Part shown: piece after piece, positions 26,423-35,944 of the stretch
How positions within the stretch are numbered: the first letter of the stretch is position 1
Layout of the letters: each line of letters starts with the position of its first letter
Assembly: GCA_964404745.1 (NCBI GenBank)
Contig: CAYOLG010000016.1
Span: 1-64,000 of the forward strand
Reading direction: 5' to 3'
DNA length: 64,000 nucleotides
DNA from: Pelagisphaera sp964404745
GTDB taxonomy: Bacteria; Verrucomicrobiota; Verrucomicrobiia; Opitutales; Opitutaceae
Position numbers and translations under genes: made by a program
Notes under the pieces: generated by a model
What the model saw: the letters and a program-made list of their open reading frames with translations, nothing else
Told to the model about the DNA's origin: nothing
The model's database searches: none

Positions 26423-27645
26423 TTAGCCGTCTCTCATTTCGAGATTTAATTCCCGAGCTTCTAAGCCCATCTGCACGTCCTTGGGCAAAGCTGAGTAGTG
26501 AGTCGTCTCTGTTGGCTCGCCCGCGAATGGATCGCCATGCTCGACATCGCTACTATTCGCCGCCCGGTCGGGATTAAGGTCCGACATGCGGGAGTGCATG
26601 TATCGCTTTTCAATGAGTCCGGCCACAGGCACCGGATAAAAGTCGGTGTCTCCAAGCCATTTGGCCCGATCCGCATAGACCCGGCGCATCGCCTCGCCCA
26701 TCAAGTGGATCGTCTGGCTGGAACTATATCCCATTTTCGAAATAGAGCAGGGTTCGACAGCATTGAGGAGCCGCAAAAGGGCGATCCCTCCAGAGGAAGG
26801 AGGCGCTATGGACAGCACCCGATACCCGCGGTAGCTTCCTGCTGCTGGCTCACGAAAAACCGCCTCATACTCAGCCAATTCATCCTCGCTTATGATCCCA
26901 CCGCCTCGATTCATTTCAGCGACGATAAGATCCGCTAACCTCCCTAGTAGAATCTTTCGGATCCTAGTCGGGGAATCGTCAGCAAGGTATCCGCGAGGTC
27001 TTTCTGAATAAAACGCTCGCCCGCTTCGTGCCACGAATTCGACTGGGACTTGGTAAAATATTTGGCAGTGGATGCGTACCGCGAGAAATTGTCCCTAAAA
27101 CTTTTTAGCCGATTCGCTTGGCGCTCTGTTAAGTCGAATCCCTCCTTCGCCAACTATATTGCTGGTCTCATGCCATCTTCGAGAAAGATTTCCAAACGCC
27201 TCTTGGGCCTTCAGCAGTCCCGCCACCGAAACCGGAACTCCTGATGCCAGGTAGCCGCTGCGTGTCGCTCTGGAACATAATCCCCTTCATCATCCAGAAA
27301 CACATCTCGCAAGGAGGAGGCTGGGGCAACTTTACGAAAATCGAGGGCGGTTTCCCTTCCATCCGGCAATCGGATTACCATGCAGCCGCCACCTCCTAGG
27401 TTCCCGGCTACCGAATAGACAACGGCTAGAGCAGATCCTGTCGATACCGCCGCATCCACGGCGTTTCCTCCGCGTTTCAAAATACCGACCCCCGCCTCCG
27501 ATGCGGTAGTGTGGGCGGAAACCACCATGCCATCTTGATCTTTAACTGGCGATCCTAGCGGTTGGGCCGTCGTTTCGGCTGCCCACAACGAGAATAGCAG
27601 CGACGCCGCCTGGCTTAGCAGTCGCAGTCGAACCCAACTCACCAC
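26423..27645 (-). pseudogene. Gamma-glutamyltranspeptidase remnant with several frameshifts
   Basis: Family pieces occur in order on the minus strand but in shifting frames. Frame a (27645 to about 27250): signal peptide, MVVSAHTTASEAGVGILKRGGNAVDAA, GNLGGGGCMVIRL. Frame b (from ~27250): LASGVPVSVAGLLKAQEAFGN. Frame c (27153 to ~26950): GFDLTERQANRLKSF. Frame d (from ~26940): LADLIVAEMNRGGGIISEDELAEYE, SIAPPSSGGIALLRLL, AMRRVYADRAKWLGD. The catalytic threonine motif TTHYS is present near 26492-26508, but the ~180-residue small subunit that should follow is missing. At least three frameshifts plus a 3' truncation make this a true pseudogene. Confidence 0.9.
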
Positions 27646-27676
27646 TATCTCGATAAAACAAGCGTAGTCGCGTGGG

Positions 27677-30600
27677 TCAGGATCGAATATTCTGCTTCAG
27701 AGAGGCGGCCGCCAGCTCAGGCTCGACTTCGGGTGTAGCCTCTTCCTTGCCGCCCGCTGTAATGCCTTTGATCTCCTCGATAACGATAAACGCTACGGGT
27801 ACCAGAATAAGCACTACAATTGAGGATGCCAAGGTTCCTAGTCCGAGCGAAATCGCCATAGGAACCAAGAACAAGGCTTGTTCATTGGTCTCGAAGATCA
27901 TCGGTCCCAACCCAAGAAAGGTGGTTACCCCGGTAAGGAAAATCGGTCGAAAACGGCGCTGGGCCGCATGCACGATGGCCACGTTGGCCGGTTGGCCGCG
28001 ATCCATGTAGCGATTTCGAGTCATAGCCATGACGAATCCTCCATTCACCACCATGCCGCACAAGGCGATCATGCCGAGGATACTGTAGATACTGAGATCA
28101 AAACCTAGCAGTATGTGCCCGAGTACGGCCCCCGCCAAACCCCAGGGAATAGCCAGCAAAACGATAACCGACTGAGTGTAGCTCCTCAAGAAGGAAGCCA
28201 TAATCGCGAATATGGCGAATAAAGATGCGATCAAACCGACACTCAAGCTGGCTGTAGCTTCCCGCTGATCTCGCTGCTCTCCCTCAAAGGTATAGCGCAA
28301 CCCCGGGAATCGGCTAATCAGATCTGGAAGCTCCTTCTTCTCCATCGCTTTTAGGACCTTGTTACCGTTGGTTACCGATGTCACGACGTTGGCAGTAACA
28401 TTGACTACGCGTCCACCGTCCACCCGATCGATACGCACGGGCGCCGTCGTTTCGATAATTTCCGCTGCTTGGCTAATGGGAATCTCGGCTCCATTGTTTC
28501 CTTTAATCAGAAGGCCTTCCAATCCACTCAGAGATCGGCGGTCGGATTCGGGGAGGCGCACCATCACGCGCAGCTCGTCGCGATCGCGCGGCTGGCGAAG
28601 CGCTTCCGCTCCGTAAAAGGAATTGCGAATTTGCTGACCGAGATCCCGCGCCGTAATCCCCAAGGCCTGCCCCGCAGGCTTTATCTCGAAACTGATTTGC
28701 GGCATCTCCCGCCCAAAGCCCTTGCGAATGTCGGTAACCCCTGGATACAACTCCAGCACATTGCCCAATTCTTCCGCCGCATGCCTGAGCGTATCCACAT
28801 CTGGATGGGCCAATTGTATGAAGATCGCCGCTTCCCCGCCGGGACCAACGAGATAGTCGTAAAACAAGGATTCTATGTCCGGGATTTCCGGAACCTCTTG
28901 CCTCCAGAGATCAACGAATCCCTCCCCGGTGATTTCCCGCAGGCTCTGAGGGACTAGCTTGATGGCGACGCTGGCCTCATTGTTATTCCTTCGAGCCACC
29001 GATACGTTGTAGTTGCGAACAATGCCTTCTTCGCCCGCCTTCTCCATCGCTCGCTTGGCTGCGGCTTCGACAATGAAGGCAACCTCGCGGGTGCGACTTA
29101 CGGGCGTACCGGTAGGCATCTCAATTTCACCCTGAATGTAGTCATTCTCGATAGATGGATTGAAAGTGAAGTTCACGCGCCCACTCATCGTATAGGCGAT
29201 GATCATTAGCAATGAAGATGTGAATACAGCAATCGTGAGATAGCGAAAGCGAATCGCCGTCGTCAGTATCGGCTTGTAGAAACGCTCCATGAGATCGTCT
29301 AGCTTCAACCGCAATCGCGTTTGAGCCTGATCGAAGCGACCGATAATAGAGTCTTTGCGAGCATTCTTTTTACCCCAAGACAAGTGAGACGGCAGAATCA
29401 GCAGCACCTCGACTAGGGAAACAGTGAAGACAGCGATAATCACCGCGGGAAGGACCTTGAGAAAACGGCCGTTCTCCCCTGGCACAAAGAAAAGGGGCAG
29501 AAATGCGATGATATTCGTGCTCACGGCGAAAATCACCGGCACCGTCATTTCCTTCACGCCCGCGACCGCCGCTTCCAGCCGCGACATGCCTTGCGTGATT
29601 TTATGGAAGATATCCTCGCCCACTACCACGGCATCGTCGACGACGATTCCCAGTGTGACGATGAAGCCAAAGACGGATATCATATTCACGCTGGCGTTCA
29701 TCAAAGGCAGCAAAATAAGCGAACCCAGGATGGAAACGGGGATCCCAACCGCGGTCCAGAAGGCCACCCGCAACTCCAGCAAAAATCCTAAGGCGATGAG
29801 CACCAATACGAGACCGAGCGTGCCATTATATTTGAGCAAATTAATACGCTCCATGTAGTCTTCCGTTCGGTCGTAGCGCACTTCCACATTTACTGACGGC
29901 GGTAAGGTCGGCCGAACCTGTTCTATGAAGCGGTTGACCGCCGCCGCTACATCGATCGGAGTCTGGTTTTCCGAGGCGGATACAGACAGGGTGATCGTAG
30001 GCTTTCCGTTAAAATAGGACTCCTGATTGCTGTCCTCGAACCCATCGATGATTTTGGCGATGTCCCCCAGCTTTACCTCGGTTCCCGTATTATTGCTCTT
30101 GATAGGAATCTCCTCGAACTCGCTGCCGAAAAAGCGACGTTCGGTCGTCTTCAGCAGAATATCCCCTCCCGAAGTCTTCATCGTTCCTGCGGGAACGTCC
30201 TGAGCGGATTGATCGATGGCCCGGGCGATCTCGCCAAGAGTGAGATTCAGGGATCGCAATTGGGCTTGCGGAACTTCCACCAAAATTTCCGGGCGACGAG
30301 CTCCGAGCAACTCAACCAAGGAAATTTCCTCCTGGGCCAGGAGCCCGTCTTCTACGACTCTGGCGAACTGAACCAAGGTACGCTCATCCACATCGCCATA
30401 TACAGCCACATAGTTCACGCCCCTGCGGCGGCTCGTGCCCAGGGAGATTCTCGGCGGTTCGATTTCGTCGGGGAACATGCTGATGCGGGCTACCGCGGCT
30501 GTCACTTCCTGCAAAGCTCGATTGCGATCGAAACTGGGCATGATTTCAACGGTTACCGATGCCCTCCCCTCGGAAGCCGTCGCTTCAATCCGACGCGTCA

Positions 30601-30865
30601 ATTCCAAACCTCTGAGTTCCGATTCGATCGGCAGGATGATTGACTGCTCCACTTCATCGGGGCTGGCCCCGCGATACTGCATACTCACCTCAACCGTGTC
30701 GATCTGGTACAAGGGATAGATCTCCTGGCGAATGTTCCGGGCAACCACGATCCCTACCACTACGACGGTTAGCATCAATAAATTGGCGGCCACATGATTG
30801 CGGGCAAACCAGGCTATCAGGCCGGTCGCCGAACTCGCATTCATATCGTACGGATTTTTTTCCAT
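27677..30865 (-). CDS. RND efflux transporter permease (HAE1/AcrB type)
   Basis: A 1062-residue inner-membrane proton-driven pump. The N-terminal helix AWFARNHVAANLLMLTVVVVGIV, the porter-domain stretch YRGASPDEVEQSIILPIE and the TM4 proton-relay segment GIVVDDAVVVGEDI (paired Asp) are intact, and length is normal for the family. It is the last gene of a tripartite operon with the adaptor 17 bp upstream and the outer-membrane factor before that. Substrates are probably hydrophobic compounds; the specificity is not visible. No regulator gene is adjacent. Confidence 0.95.
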   Translation of the reverse strand: MEKNPYDMNASSATGLIAWFARNHVAANLLMLTVVVVGIVVARNIRQEIYPLYQIDTVEVSMQYRGASPDEVEQSIILPIESELRGLELTRRIEATASEGRASVTVEIMPSFDRNRALQEVTAAVARISMFPDEIEPPRISLGTSRRRGVNYVAVYGDVDERTLVQFARVVEDGLLAQEEISLVELLGARRPEILVEVPQAQLRSLNLTLGEIARAIDQSAQDVPAGTMKTSGGDILLKTTERRFFGSEFEEIPIKSNNTGTEVKLGDIAKIIDGFEDSNQESYFNGKPTITLSVSASENQTPIDVAAAVNRFIEQVRPTLPPSVNVEVRYDRTEDYMERINLLKYNGTLGLVLVLIALGFLLELRVAFWTAVGIPVSILGSLILLPLMNASVNMISVFGFIVTLGIVVDDAVVVGEDIFHKITQGMSRLEAAVAGVKEMTVPVIFAVSTNIIAFLPLFFVPGENGRFLKVLPAVIIAVFTVSLVEVLLILPSHLSWGKKNARKDSIIGRFDQAQTRLRLKLDDLMERFYKPILTTAIRFRYLTIAVFTSSLLMIIAYTMSGRVNFTFNPSIENDYIQGEIEMPTGTPVSRTREVAFIVEAAAKRAMEKAGEEGIVRNYNVSVARRNNNEASVAIKLVPQSLREITGEGFVDLWRQEVPEIPDIESLFYDYLVGPGGEAAIFIQLAHPDVDTLRHAAEELGNVLELYPGVTDIRKGFGREMPQISFEIKPAGQALGITARDLGQQIRNSFYGAEALRQPRDRDELRVMVRLPESDRRSLSGLEGLLIKGNNGAEIPISQAAEIIETTAPVRIDRVDGGRVVNVTANVVTSVTNGNKVLKAMEKKELPDLISRFPGLRYTFEGEQRDQREATASLSVGLIASLFAIFAIMASFLRSYTQSVIVLLAIPWGLAGAVLGHILLGFDLSIYSILGMIALCGMVVNGGFVMAMTRNRYMDRGQPANVAIVHAAQRRFRPIFLTGVTTFLGLGPMIFETNEQALFLVPMAISLGLGTLASSIVVLILVPVAFIVIEEIKGITAGGKEEATPEVEPELAAASLKQNIRS

Positions 30866-30882
30866 GGGGGTAATCTTCCTTC

Positions 30883-32106
30883 TTAATTGCCAATCGCCTT
30901 TTCGTAAGCTTCTACGAGTTCCGGAAAGGCTGTCGATCGTTGCGGCTCCACCAGCATCTGCGGAAGGGCGACGCGTAAATCACTTACTATCAATTCGTCG
31001 CCTTCTTCAAGAATATTCGGGATGATAACCGTCTCCTTCTCCGGCCAAAGGACTTCAGCTCGTAGGACCCGCAAAAGATTGTCCGTGCCTACCACCCATA
31101 TTTGATCCCCCTCGCGAAACGCGTCCCTCGGAATCGTTATCACATTTTCCAAGTCACCAGCGTCGATTCTCACTTCCAAGTAGCTTCCCAAGAGTAGTGG
31201 CAGCTTGTCGCTTTTCTCGCTTTGCAAACCCAGTGGGTCTTGGACGGCCACAACAACCCGAGCCATCCGTCCCACGTCATCCAGGTCGCTCAGCAAACGC
31301 ACCACCCTTCCTTCCCAGGTTGCGATTTCCCCCTCGCCTGCGTCGAGCACCACTTCCACCGGGGCGCCCGCCGTGTCTCCTTGGGGAAACTGGATCCATT
31401 TAAGTTCAGAAAACGGAACGGATACCTGTATCCAGTATTCATCGGTTCCCACTAATTCGCAAATGGTCGAATTCGGCCCAACCAGTTGGCCGACCTCCAC
31501 GGATTCCTCGACTACGCGAGCATTGAAGGGAGCTCGTATAACGGTGCGAGATAATTGCAATTCAGCTTCCTCAATGTCGTTGATCGCCTTTTTCATCATC
31601 GCCTCGGCCCGACGCAAATGGGGCTCCCTAAGAACGAGCGAACGATTCACCTCCTCCATATCCAAGTCGGCCTGCAATTCGCCCCACTCTCGCTGGGCGA
31701 TGACCTGACGCCCGCTTTCCACCTCCCTTTCGAATTTAGCTTGCTCTAGGTCGGATCGCACCGCCGCCAGGGCCAATTCATAGTCCTTGGGATCGATGCG
31801 TATCAACTCTTCCCCTTCACGAAATTGGCCACCTATAGCCATGCTTTCGCTTTGATGTACTACCTGACCGGATACTTGCGGCCTAATCACTACTTTACGA
31901 GAAGGGATCACGCTTCCGTATGCGCTCACCGCTATGTGCCGCATTTGACCCACCACCGGTATCGTTTGCACGATCCTAGCGGTCTGCTTCTTTTCCTCCG
32001 GCGTGGTTTCCGGTCCCGTTGTGATCAGGAACCAACTAACGCCAACACCGATTACAATGATAGCGAGAATGAGAAAGATTGTGCCAAAGAGCGATTTACG
32101 ATTCAT
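30883..32106 (-). CDS. RND efflux periplasmic adaptor subunit
   Basis: A 407-residue membrane-fusion protein. One N-terminal membrane anchor (TIFLILAIIVIGVGVSWFLI) is followed by a split lipoyl domain (SGQVVHQSESMAIGGQFREGEELIRID and TVIRAPFNARVVEESVEVGQLV), a helical hairpin between, and C-terminal beta-barrel segments. The start overlaps the outer-membrane-factor stop by 4 nt (ATGA), showing translational coupling. It links the permease to the outer-membrane channel. Confidence 0.93.
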   Translation of the reverse strand: MNRKSLFGTIFLILAIIVIGVGVSWFLITTGPETTPEEKKQTARIVQTIPVVGQMRHIAVSAYGSVIPSRKVVIRPQVSGQVVHQSESMAIGGQFREGEELIRIDPKDYELALAAVRSDLEQAKFEREVESGRQVIAQREWGELQADLDMEEVNRSLVLREPHLRRAEAMMKKAINDIEEAELQLSRTVIRAPFNARVVEESVEVGQLVGPNSTICELVGTDEYWIQVSVPFSELKWIQFPQGDTAGAPVEVVLDAGEGEIATWEGRVVRLLSDLDDVGRMARVVVAVQDPLGLQSEKSDKLPLLLGSYLEVRIDAGDLENVITIPRDAFREGDQIWVVGTDNLLRVLRAEVLWPEKETVIIPNILEEGDELIVSDLRVALPQMLVEPQRSTAFPELVEAYEKAIGN

Positions 32107-33557
32107 TGGGAAGAAAGGGCGGCCACGGATTCGGGCGGAGCGATGGGACCTCCGAGGGCCCGATGAAGGCTCACTCGGGCGCTGAGCACGTCGCGGCGGG
32201 CGCTGACGATTTGCCGCTCCAAATTCTGAACGATGTTTAAGGAAGTGAATACAGGCAAATAGTCGGTCAGTCCTTGGCTGAACCGATTACGGGCTTCAGT
32301 CAACAAGCGTTGGGCATTGTAGAGCTGCTTCTCTTCCAACTCCAAGCGCTCGAGCAATTTGCGCTCCAGCACCAAAATCGATTCCACCTCGAGCACGGCA
32401 TAGATAAATCGCTCAGTGTAGCGGGCCAGCCCCTCCTCAAGTTCGGCCCGCCGTAGAGTCACTTCAGATCTACGCTCGCCGGCGGCGAAAAGCGGAACTG
32501 AAAGGCTGGCGAATGCGGAACGAATAGCATCCCCTAATCTCGGATCGCCTCTCCAATCAACACCGCCGCCTATAATGATCGATGGCAGCTGTTCGGCAAC
32601 CGCTTCCCCCAATCGTTCATCCAAGGCCAATAACCGCTTCTCTGCCGCTCGCAAGTCAGGTCGTCGTTTCAGCAAGTCAGCAGGAATGCCAACCGTGGGC
32701 ATTGGTGGAAGTTTAGCGAAGCTTGACCCCCTTACGAGATCCCCTTCTCCGGGCGACTTGCCCAACAAGACATCCAGGGTGTATTCTAGTTGGGCGATTC
32801 GGGCTTCAGTCTGCGGCACGCGAGCCTTAGTCTCGTCTAATTGCTCTTGCTGCTGCAATACGTCGACAATCGACGATTGGCCTTGACCAAAACGCAGCGT
32901 CGTTAGCTTAAGCAAGGACTCGTTGATCTCAATCTGCTCTAAAATGACTTCCAACTGGCGCTTTTGCTCTTTCGTCTCGAAGTAGGTTTCAGCGATGGCT
33001 CCAGATAACAGCAAGCGGGCATCGAGCCAGTCCTGGACGGAAGCTTCCTGCTGTAGAACACGGGCCCTCCTGGCCGCAGACAATCGGCCAAATAAATCCA
33101 ACTCCCAGCGAAGCCCCCCGCCTATTGCCGTCGTTTCCTCGCGGTCCTTGTTTTCGCCAGCGGCTATTCGGTCATCCCATTCATACCGATCGCTGGCGCC
33201 GAGATCGATGCTGGGAAATAGTCGGGCCCCCGACTGACGGGCCAACGCTGTCGCTTGCTCGATCCGGTAGACGAATGCCTGAAGATCGAAATTGTTCTCC
33301 AGCCCCTGTTCGATTAGCGCATCTAGATCAGGATCGTAAAACAGCTCCCACCACGACCGGTCCCAGGGCTCGAGCGTCGTTGATCCTCTCTGTGCCTGCT
33401 CGTATACCGCTCCCACTTCAGTCGCAGCAGCCGTGGAGGCCTTTTTCGACTGACGCCACGCGCAACCGCCACATAAAACGGAAAACGCCGTAGCAGCGAT
33501 TGTAGATTGGAGGAGTCGTCGCATCGCGCTTAAGGAGAATAGTTTACTGTTCCTCAT
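32103..33557 (-). CDS. Outer-membrane efflux lipoprotein (NodT/TolC-like)
   Basis: A 484-residue outer-membrane factor. The lipoprotein signal ends in LCGGC. Two repeats of the TolC-like architecture are seen: WELFYDPDLDALIEQGLENNFDLQAF with ARLFPSIDLGASDRYEWD, and later RRPDLRAAEKRLLALDERLGEAVAEQLPSI. The start is ATG 33557 or ATG 33524. First gene of the tripartite RND operon; a REP-rich spacer lies upstream. Confidence 0.93.
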   Translation of the reverse strand: MRNSKLFSLSAMRRLLQSTIAATAFSVLCGGCAWRQSKKASTAAATEVGAVYEQAQRGSTTLEPWDRSWWELFYDPDLDALIEQGLENNFDLQAFVYRIEQATALARQSGARLFPSIDLGASDRYEWDDRIAAGENKDREETTAIGGGLRWELDLFGRLSAARRARVLQQEASVQDWLDARLLLSGAIAETYFETKEQKRQLEVILEQIEINESLLKLTTLRFGQGQSSIVDVLQQQEQLDETKARVPQTEARIAQLEYTLDVLLGKSPGEGDLVRGSSFAKLPPMPTVGIPADLLKRRPDLRAAEKRLLALDERLGEAVAEQLPSIIIGGGVDWRGDPRLGDAIRSAFASLSVPLFAAGERRSEVTLRRAELEEGLARYTERFIYAVLEVESILVLERKLLERLELEEKQLYNAQRLLTEARNRFSQGLTDYLPVFTSLNIVQNLERQIVSARRDVLSARVSLHRALGGPIAPPESVAALSSQ

Positions 33558-33642
33558 TACCTAGAAGCAATTAACCTTGGACAGACAAGAATCATTATGG
33601 GCAAATTACGGTGTCTTGAGGATCCAGGCGAAATTCTTAAGA

Positions 33643-33838
33643 GGCAGGAAGGATCGGCTCGATCCTCCGAATTCTGCGTTCAGTGGACCAAGCGTTTTTC
33701 TACTCGAGCCAGGGGCCATCTCACGCCTACTCCCGCAAATGCGGGATACGGCGGCGCAAGCCGGGTGTCCATCAGTAGTAGAATAGGCTTCCAGCCTGTT
33801 ATCTTTACGAATGGATACAGGCAGGATGCCTGTGCTAC
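33643..33838. repeat. Cluster of four REP-like hairpins of different stem types
   Basis: In order: GCAG plus GGATCG/CGATCC (33651-33665); CTAC then CCCGCA/TGCGGG (33732-33745); GTAG (33778-33781) then AGGCT/AGCCT (33785-33797); CAGGCA/TGCCTG (33818-33832) then CTAC (33835-33838). They fill much of the 383-bp divergent spacer between the efflux operon and the sulfatase gene. Short open frames across it are not genes. Confidence 0.75.
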
Positions 33839-33940
33839 TTTTATAGGTGGGCGCGGGAAGATCGCCAACCTGCAAATTCAGCCGTCTTGAGTTGAATACA
33901 GCCTCCAATACCTTAGCGTCTCCCTTCACATCCCTTCCCT

Positions 33941-35380
33941 ATGATAAGAAAACACGCGTTCGCCCACGCTTTCACCTTTTCCACCTTAATCTTGGCATCC
34001 CTGGGACTGCTTGCCGAGGATTCCCAAAGGCCGAATGTCGTCATCCTCCTAGCCGACGACTTAGGCTCCAGCGACATTGGCGCCTACGGCGGGCCCGTTC
34101 AGACGCCTGCCATCGATTCGCTAGCCGCCGACGGAGCCCGCTTCGAGACCTTCTATTCTGGATGCGCCGTTTGCTCGCCATCTCGGGCCACTTTGATGAC
34201 TGGTCGGCAACACATTCGGACAGGTGTCTACAACTGGATCTACGATCAAACGCAAAAGACCCACTTGCTGGAGAGGGAGGTTACCATTGCGGAAATTCTG
34301 AAGGAAGCCGGCTACGCCACCGCCCACGTAGGAAAATGGCACCTTGGCCTGCCCTTCGATGCCCACAGCAATTATAAGCCTACGCCCGCTGACCATGGAT
34401 TCGACTACTGGTTGGCCACGCCCAACAACGCCGAGCCCAGCCATCACAATCCGGTCAATTTCATCCGCAACGGAACCGCGCTCGGGAAGATCGACGGCTA
34501 CGCCTGCCAAATCGTCGCCGACGAAGCAATCGACTGGCTCGACAATCACCGAGCTCCCGATGCCCCGTTTTTTCTCAACGTCTGGTTTCACGAGCCCCAT
34601 CAGAAGATCGCCGCTCCCGAAACCATCGTCGCCAAATACCAAGGTCCTGAACAGTCTATCGGTCTACCCGAAGCCCAGGCCAAGATTGCCGGCCTGTATT
34701 CAGCGACTATTGACAATATGGACCAAGCCATTTCCCGCTTACTGGCCAAGCTAGAGGCCATCGCTCCTAAAGAAGATACCTTGATCATTTTCGCGTCCGA
34801 CAACGGCTCCTATTTGCAAAACCGGAATAGCGGCCTGCGCGGGCAAAAAGGAGTTAATTGGGAAGGCGGCATTCGCGTGCCGGGCATTTTCTATTGGCCG
34901 GGAACGATTCCATCAGGAAAAACGATCGAAACGCCCGGCGGCCTGGTCGACGTACTGCCGACCCTCTGCGACCTGCTGTCTCTCGACCGGCCTAAAAATC
35001 GCCACCTAGACGGAACGAGCCTGGCTCCGCTCCTGCTCGGCAGACCCAACGATTTCAATCGACCTCAGCCTTTCTATTGGCACGTACATCGATCAAAGCC
35101 CATCGTGGCCATTCGCGATGGCGAGTATTCGCTGATAGCCTATCGAGATAATGAAGCCCTGCCTCTCACCAATCGCACCGAGGAAGCCTGGATACCGCTT
35201 ATTAGAGAGGGTGGCTACCAAGGCTACGAGCTGTACGACTTAAGCGAAGATCCGAGGCAAACAATGGATCTCGCTTCCCACTATCCGGAAAAGCTTCAGG
35301 AACTCAAACGCAAAATGCTGGAAATCAATGCTAGCGTAATGGCCGACGGATACGATTGGCATCTGGAGCGTGATGAATAA
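33941..35380 (+). CDS. Sulfatase (arylsulfatase A-like)
   Basis: A 479-residue sulfatase with a signal peptide (FTFSTLILASLGLLAED). NVVILLADDLGSSDIGAYGG supplies the metal Asp pair (39-40), the modification site is C78-S-P-S-R82 followed by ATLMTG, then VGKWHLGLP and FASDNGSY for the second metal site. All canonical residues are in place. It is followed 198 bp later by the L-rhamnose mutarotase gene in the same direction, so a sulfated rhamnose-containing glycan is a reasonable guess for the substrate. Confidence 0.92.
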   Translation: MIRKHAFAHAFTFSTLILASLGLLAEDSQRPNVVILLADDLGSSDIGAYGGPVQTPAIDSLAADGARFETFYSGCAVCSPSRATLMTGRQHIRTGVYNWIYDQTQKTHLLEREVTIAEILKEAGYATAHVGKWHLGLPFDAHSNYKPTPADHGFDYWLATPNNAEPSHHNPVNFIRNGTALGKIDGYACQIVADEAIDWLDNHRAPDAPFFLNVWFHEPHQKIAAPETIVAKYQGPEQSIGLPEAQAKIAGLYSATIDNMDQAISRLLAKLEAIAPKEDTLIIFASDNGSYLQNRNSGLRGQKGVNWEGGIRVPGIFYWPGTIPSGKTIETPGGLVDVLPTLCDLLSLDRPKNRHLDGTSLAPLLLGRPNDFNRPQPFYWHVHRSKPIVAIRDGEYSLIAYRDNEALPLTNRTEEAWIPLIREGGYQGYELYDLSEDPRQTMDLASHYPEKLQELKRKMLEINASVMADGYDWHLERDE

Positions 35381-35390
35381 ATCCGAAATT

Positions 35391-35490
35391 TGCAGGGTCG
35401 CCGCTTGCGGCGGAATATTCCTAAAGGTAGGGAGGATCGGCTCGATCCTCCGAAATACGAATATGGAGGACCGAGCCAGTCCTCCCTACC
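35391..35490. repeat. REP-like units, including a well-formed inverted doublet
   Basis: First CGCCGC/GCGGCG (35399-35412). Then GTAG at 35427-35430 with a 9-bp stem GGAGGATCG/CGATCCTCC (loop GCT). Then GGAGGAC/GTCCTCC (35465-35485) followed by CTAC (35486-35489). GTAG and CTAC face outward, the arrangement of a BIME. It lies between the sulfatase and mutarotase genes. Confidence 0.85.
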
Positions 35491-35578
35491 ACAAAAGCCG
35501 AAGCAACAGTCTTCGCCCCGTGGGCTACGCCCGTCAAGAGCTTCGGTGTTTTTAACCCAATGTGAACAAAACCTAACT

Positions 35579-35893
35579 ATGATTCGAAAAGCTTTCGTCA
35601 TGCAACTCCATCCTGGCCAGGAATCGGAGTATCAAAAACGCCACAACCCCATCTGGCCAGAACTGGAAGAGACGCTCAAATCGCACGGCGTATCCAGATA
35701 TTCCATCTTTCTCCATCAGGAAACGCTACAGTTGTTCGCCTATGCAGAGATCGAAGATGAAGCCAAATGGGAAGCCATCGCCCAAACAAAAGTTTGCCAA
35801 CGCTGGTGGGTCCAGATGAGCGACATCATGGACGCCAATCCCGACAACAGCCCCGTATCCACCGAGCTCAAGGAAGTCTTCTGTTTGGGTTAG
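35579..35893 (+). CDS. rhaM: L-rhamnose mutarotase
   Basis: A 104-residue protein, exactly the length of Escherichia coli RhaM, starting MIRKAFVMQLHPG at ATG 35579; longer frames run upstream into the REP doublet. It interconverts alpha- and beta-L-rhamnose. The known active-site residues are at the expected positions: Tyr18, His22 (RHNPIWPELE) and Trp76/Trp77 (CQRWW), and the C-terminal signature NPDNSPVSTELKEVF is present. No other rhamnose genes are in the window, so rhamnose use is inferred from this gene and its sulfatase neighbour. Confidence 0.96.
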   Translation: MIRKAFVMQLHPGQESEYQKRHNPIWPELEETLKSHGVSRYSIFLHQETLQLFAYAEIEDEAKWEAIAQTKVCQRWWVQMSDIMDANPDNSPVSTELKEVFCLG

Positions 35894-35944
35894 CAAAAGA
35901 CACGGAAACAGGCACCCTCAATCGATCGGGTTAGAGACATCGAA

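Noticed and set aside
33606..33929. Open frames across the 33.6-33.9 kb spacer
   Set aside because: They are translations of REP-like repeats (for example KVAQASCLYPF-type peptides), a common annotation artefact.
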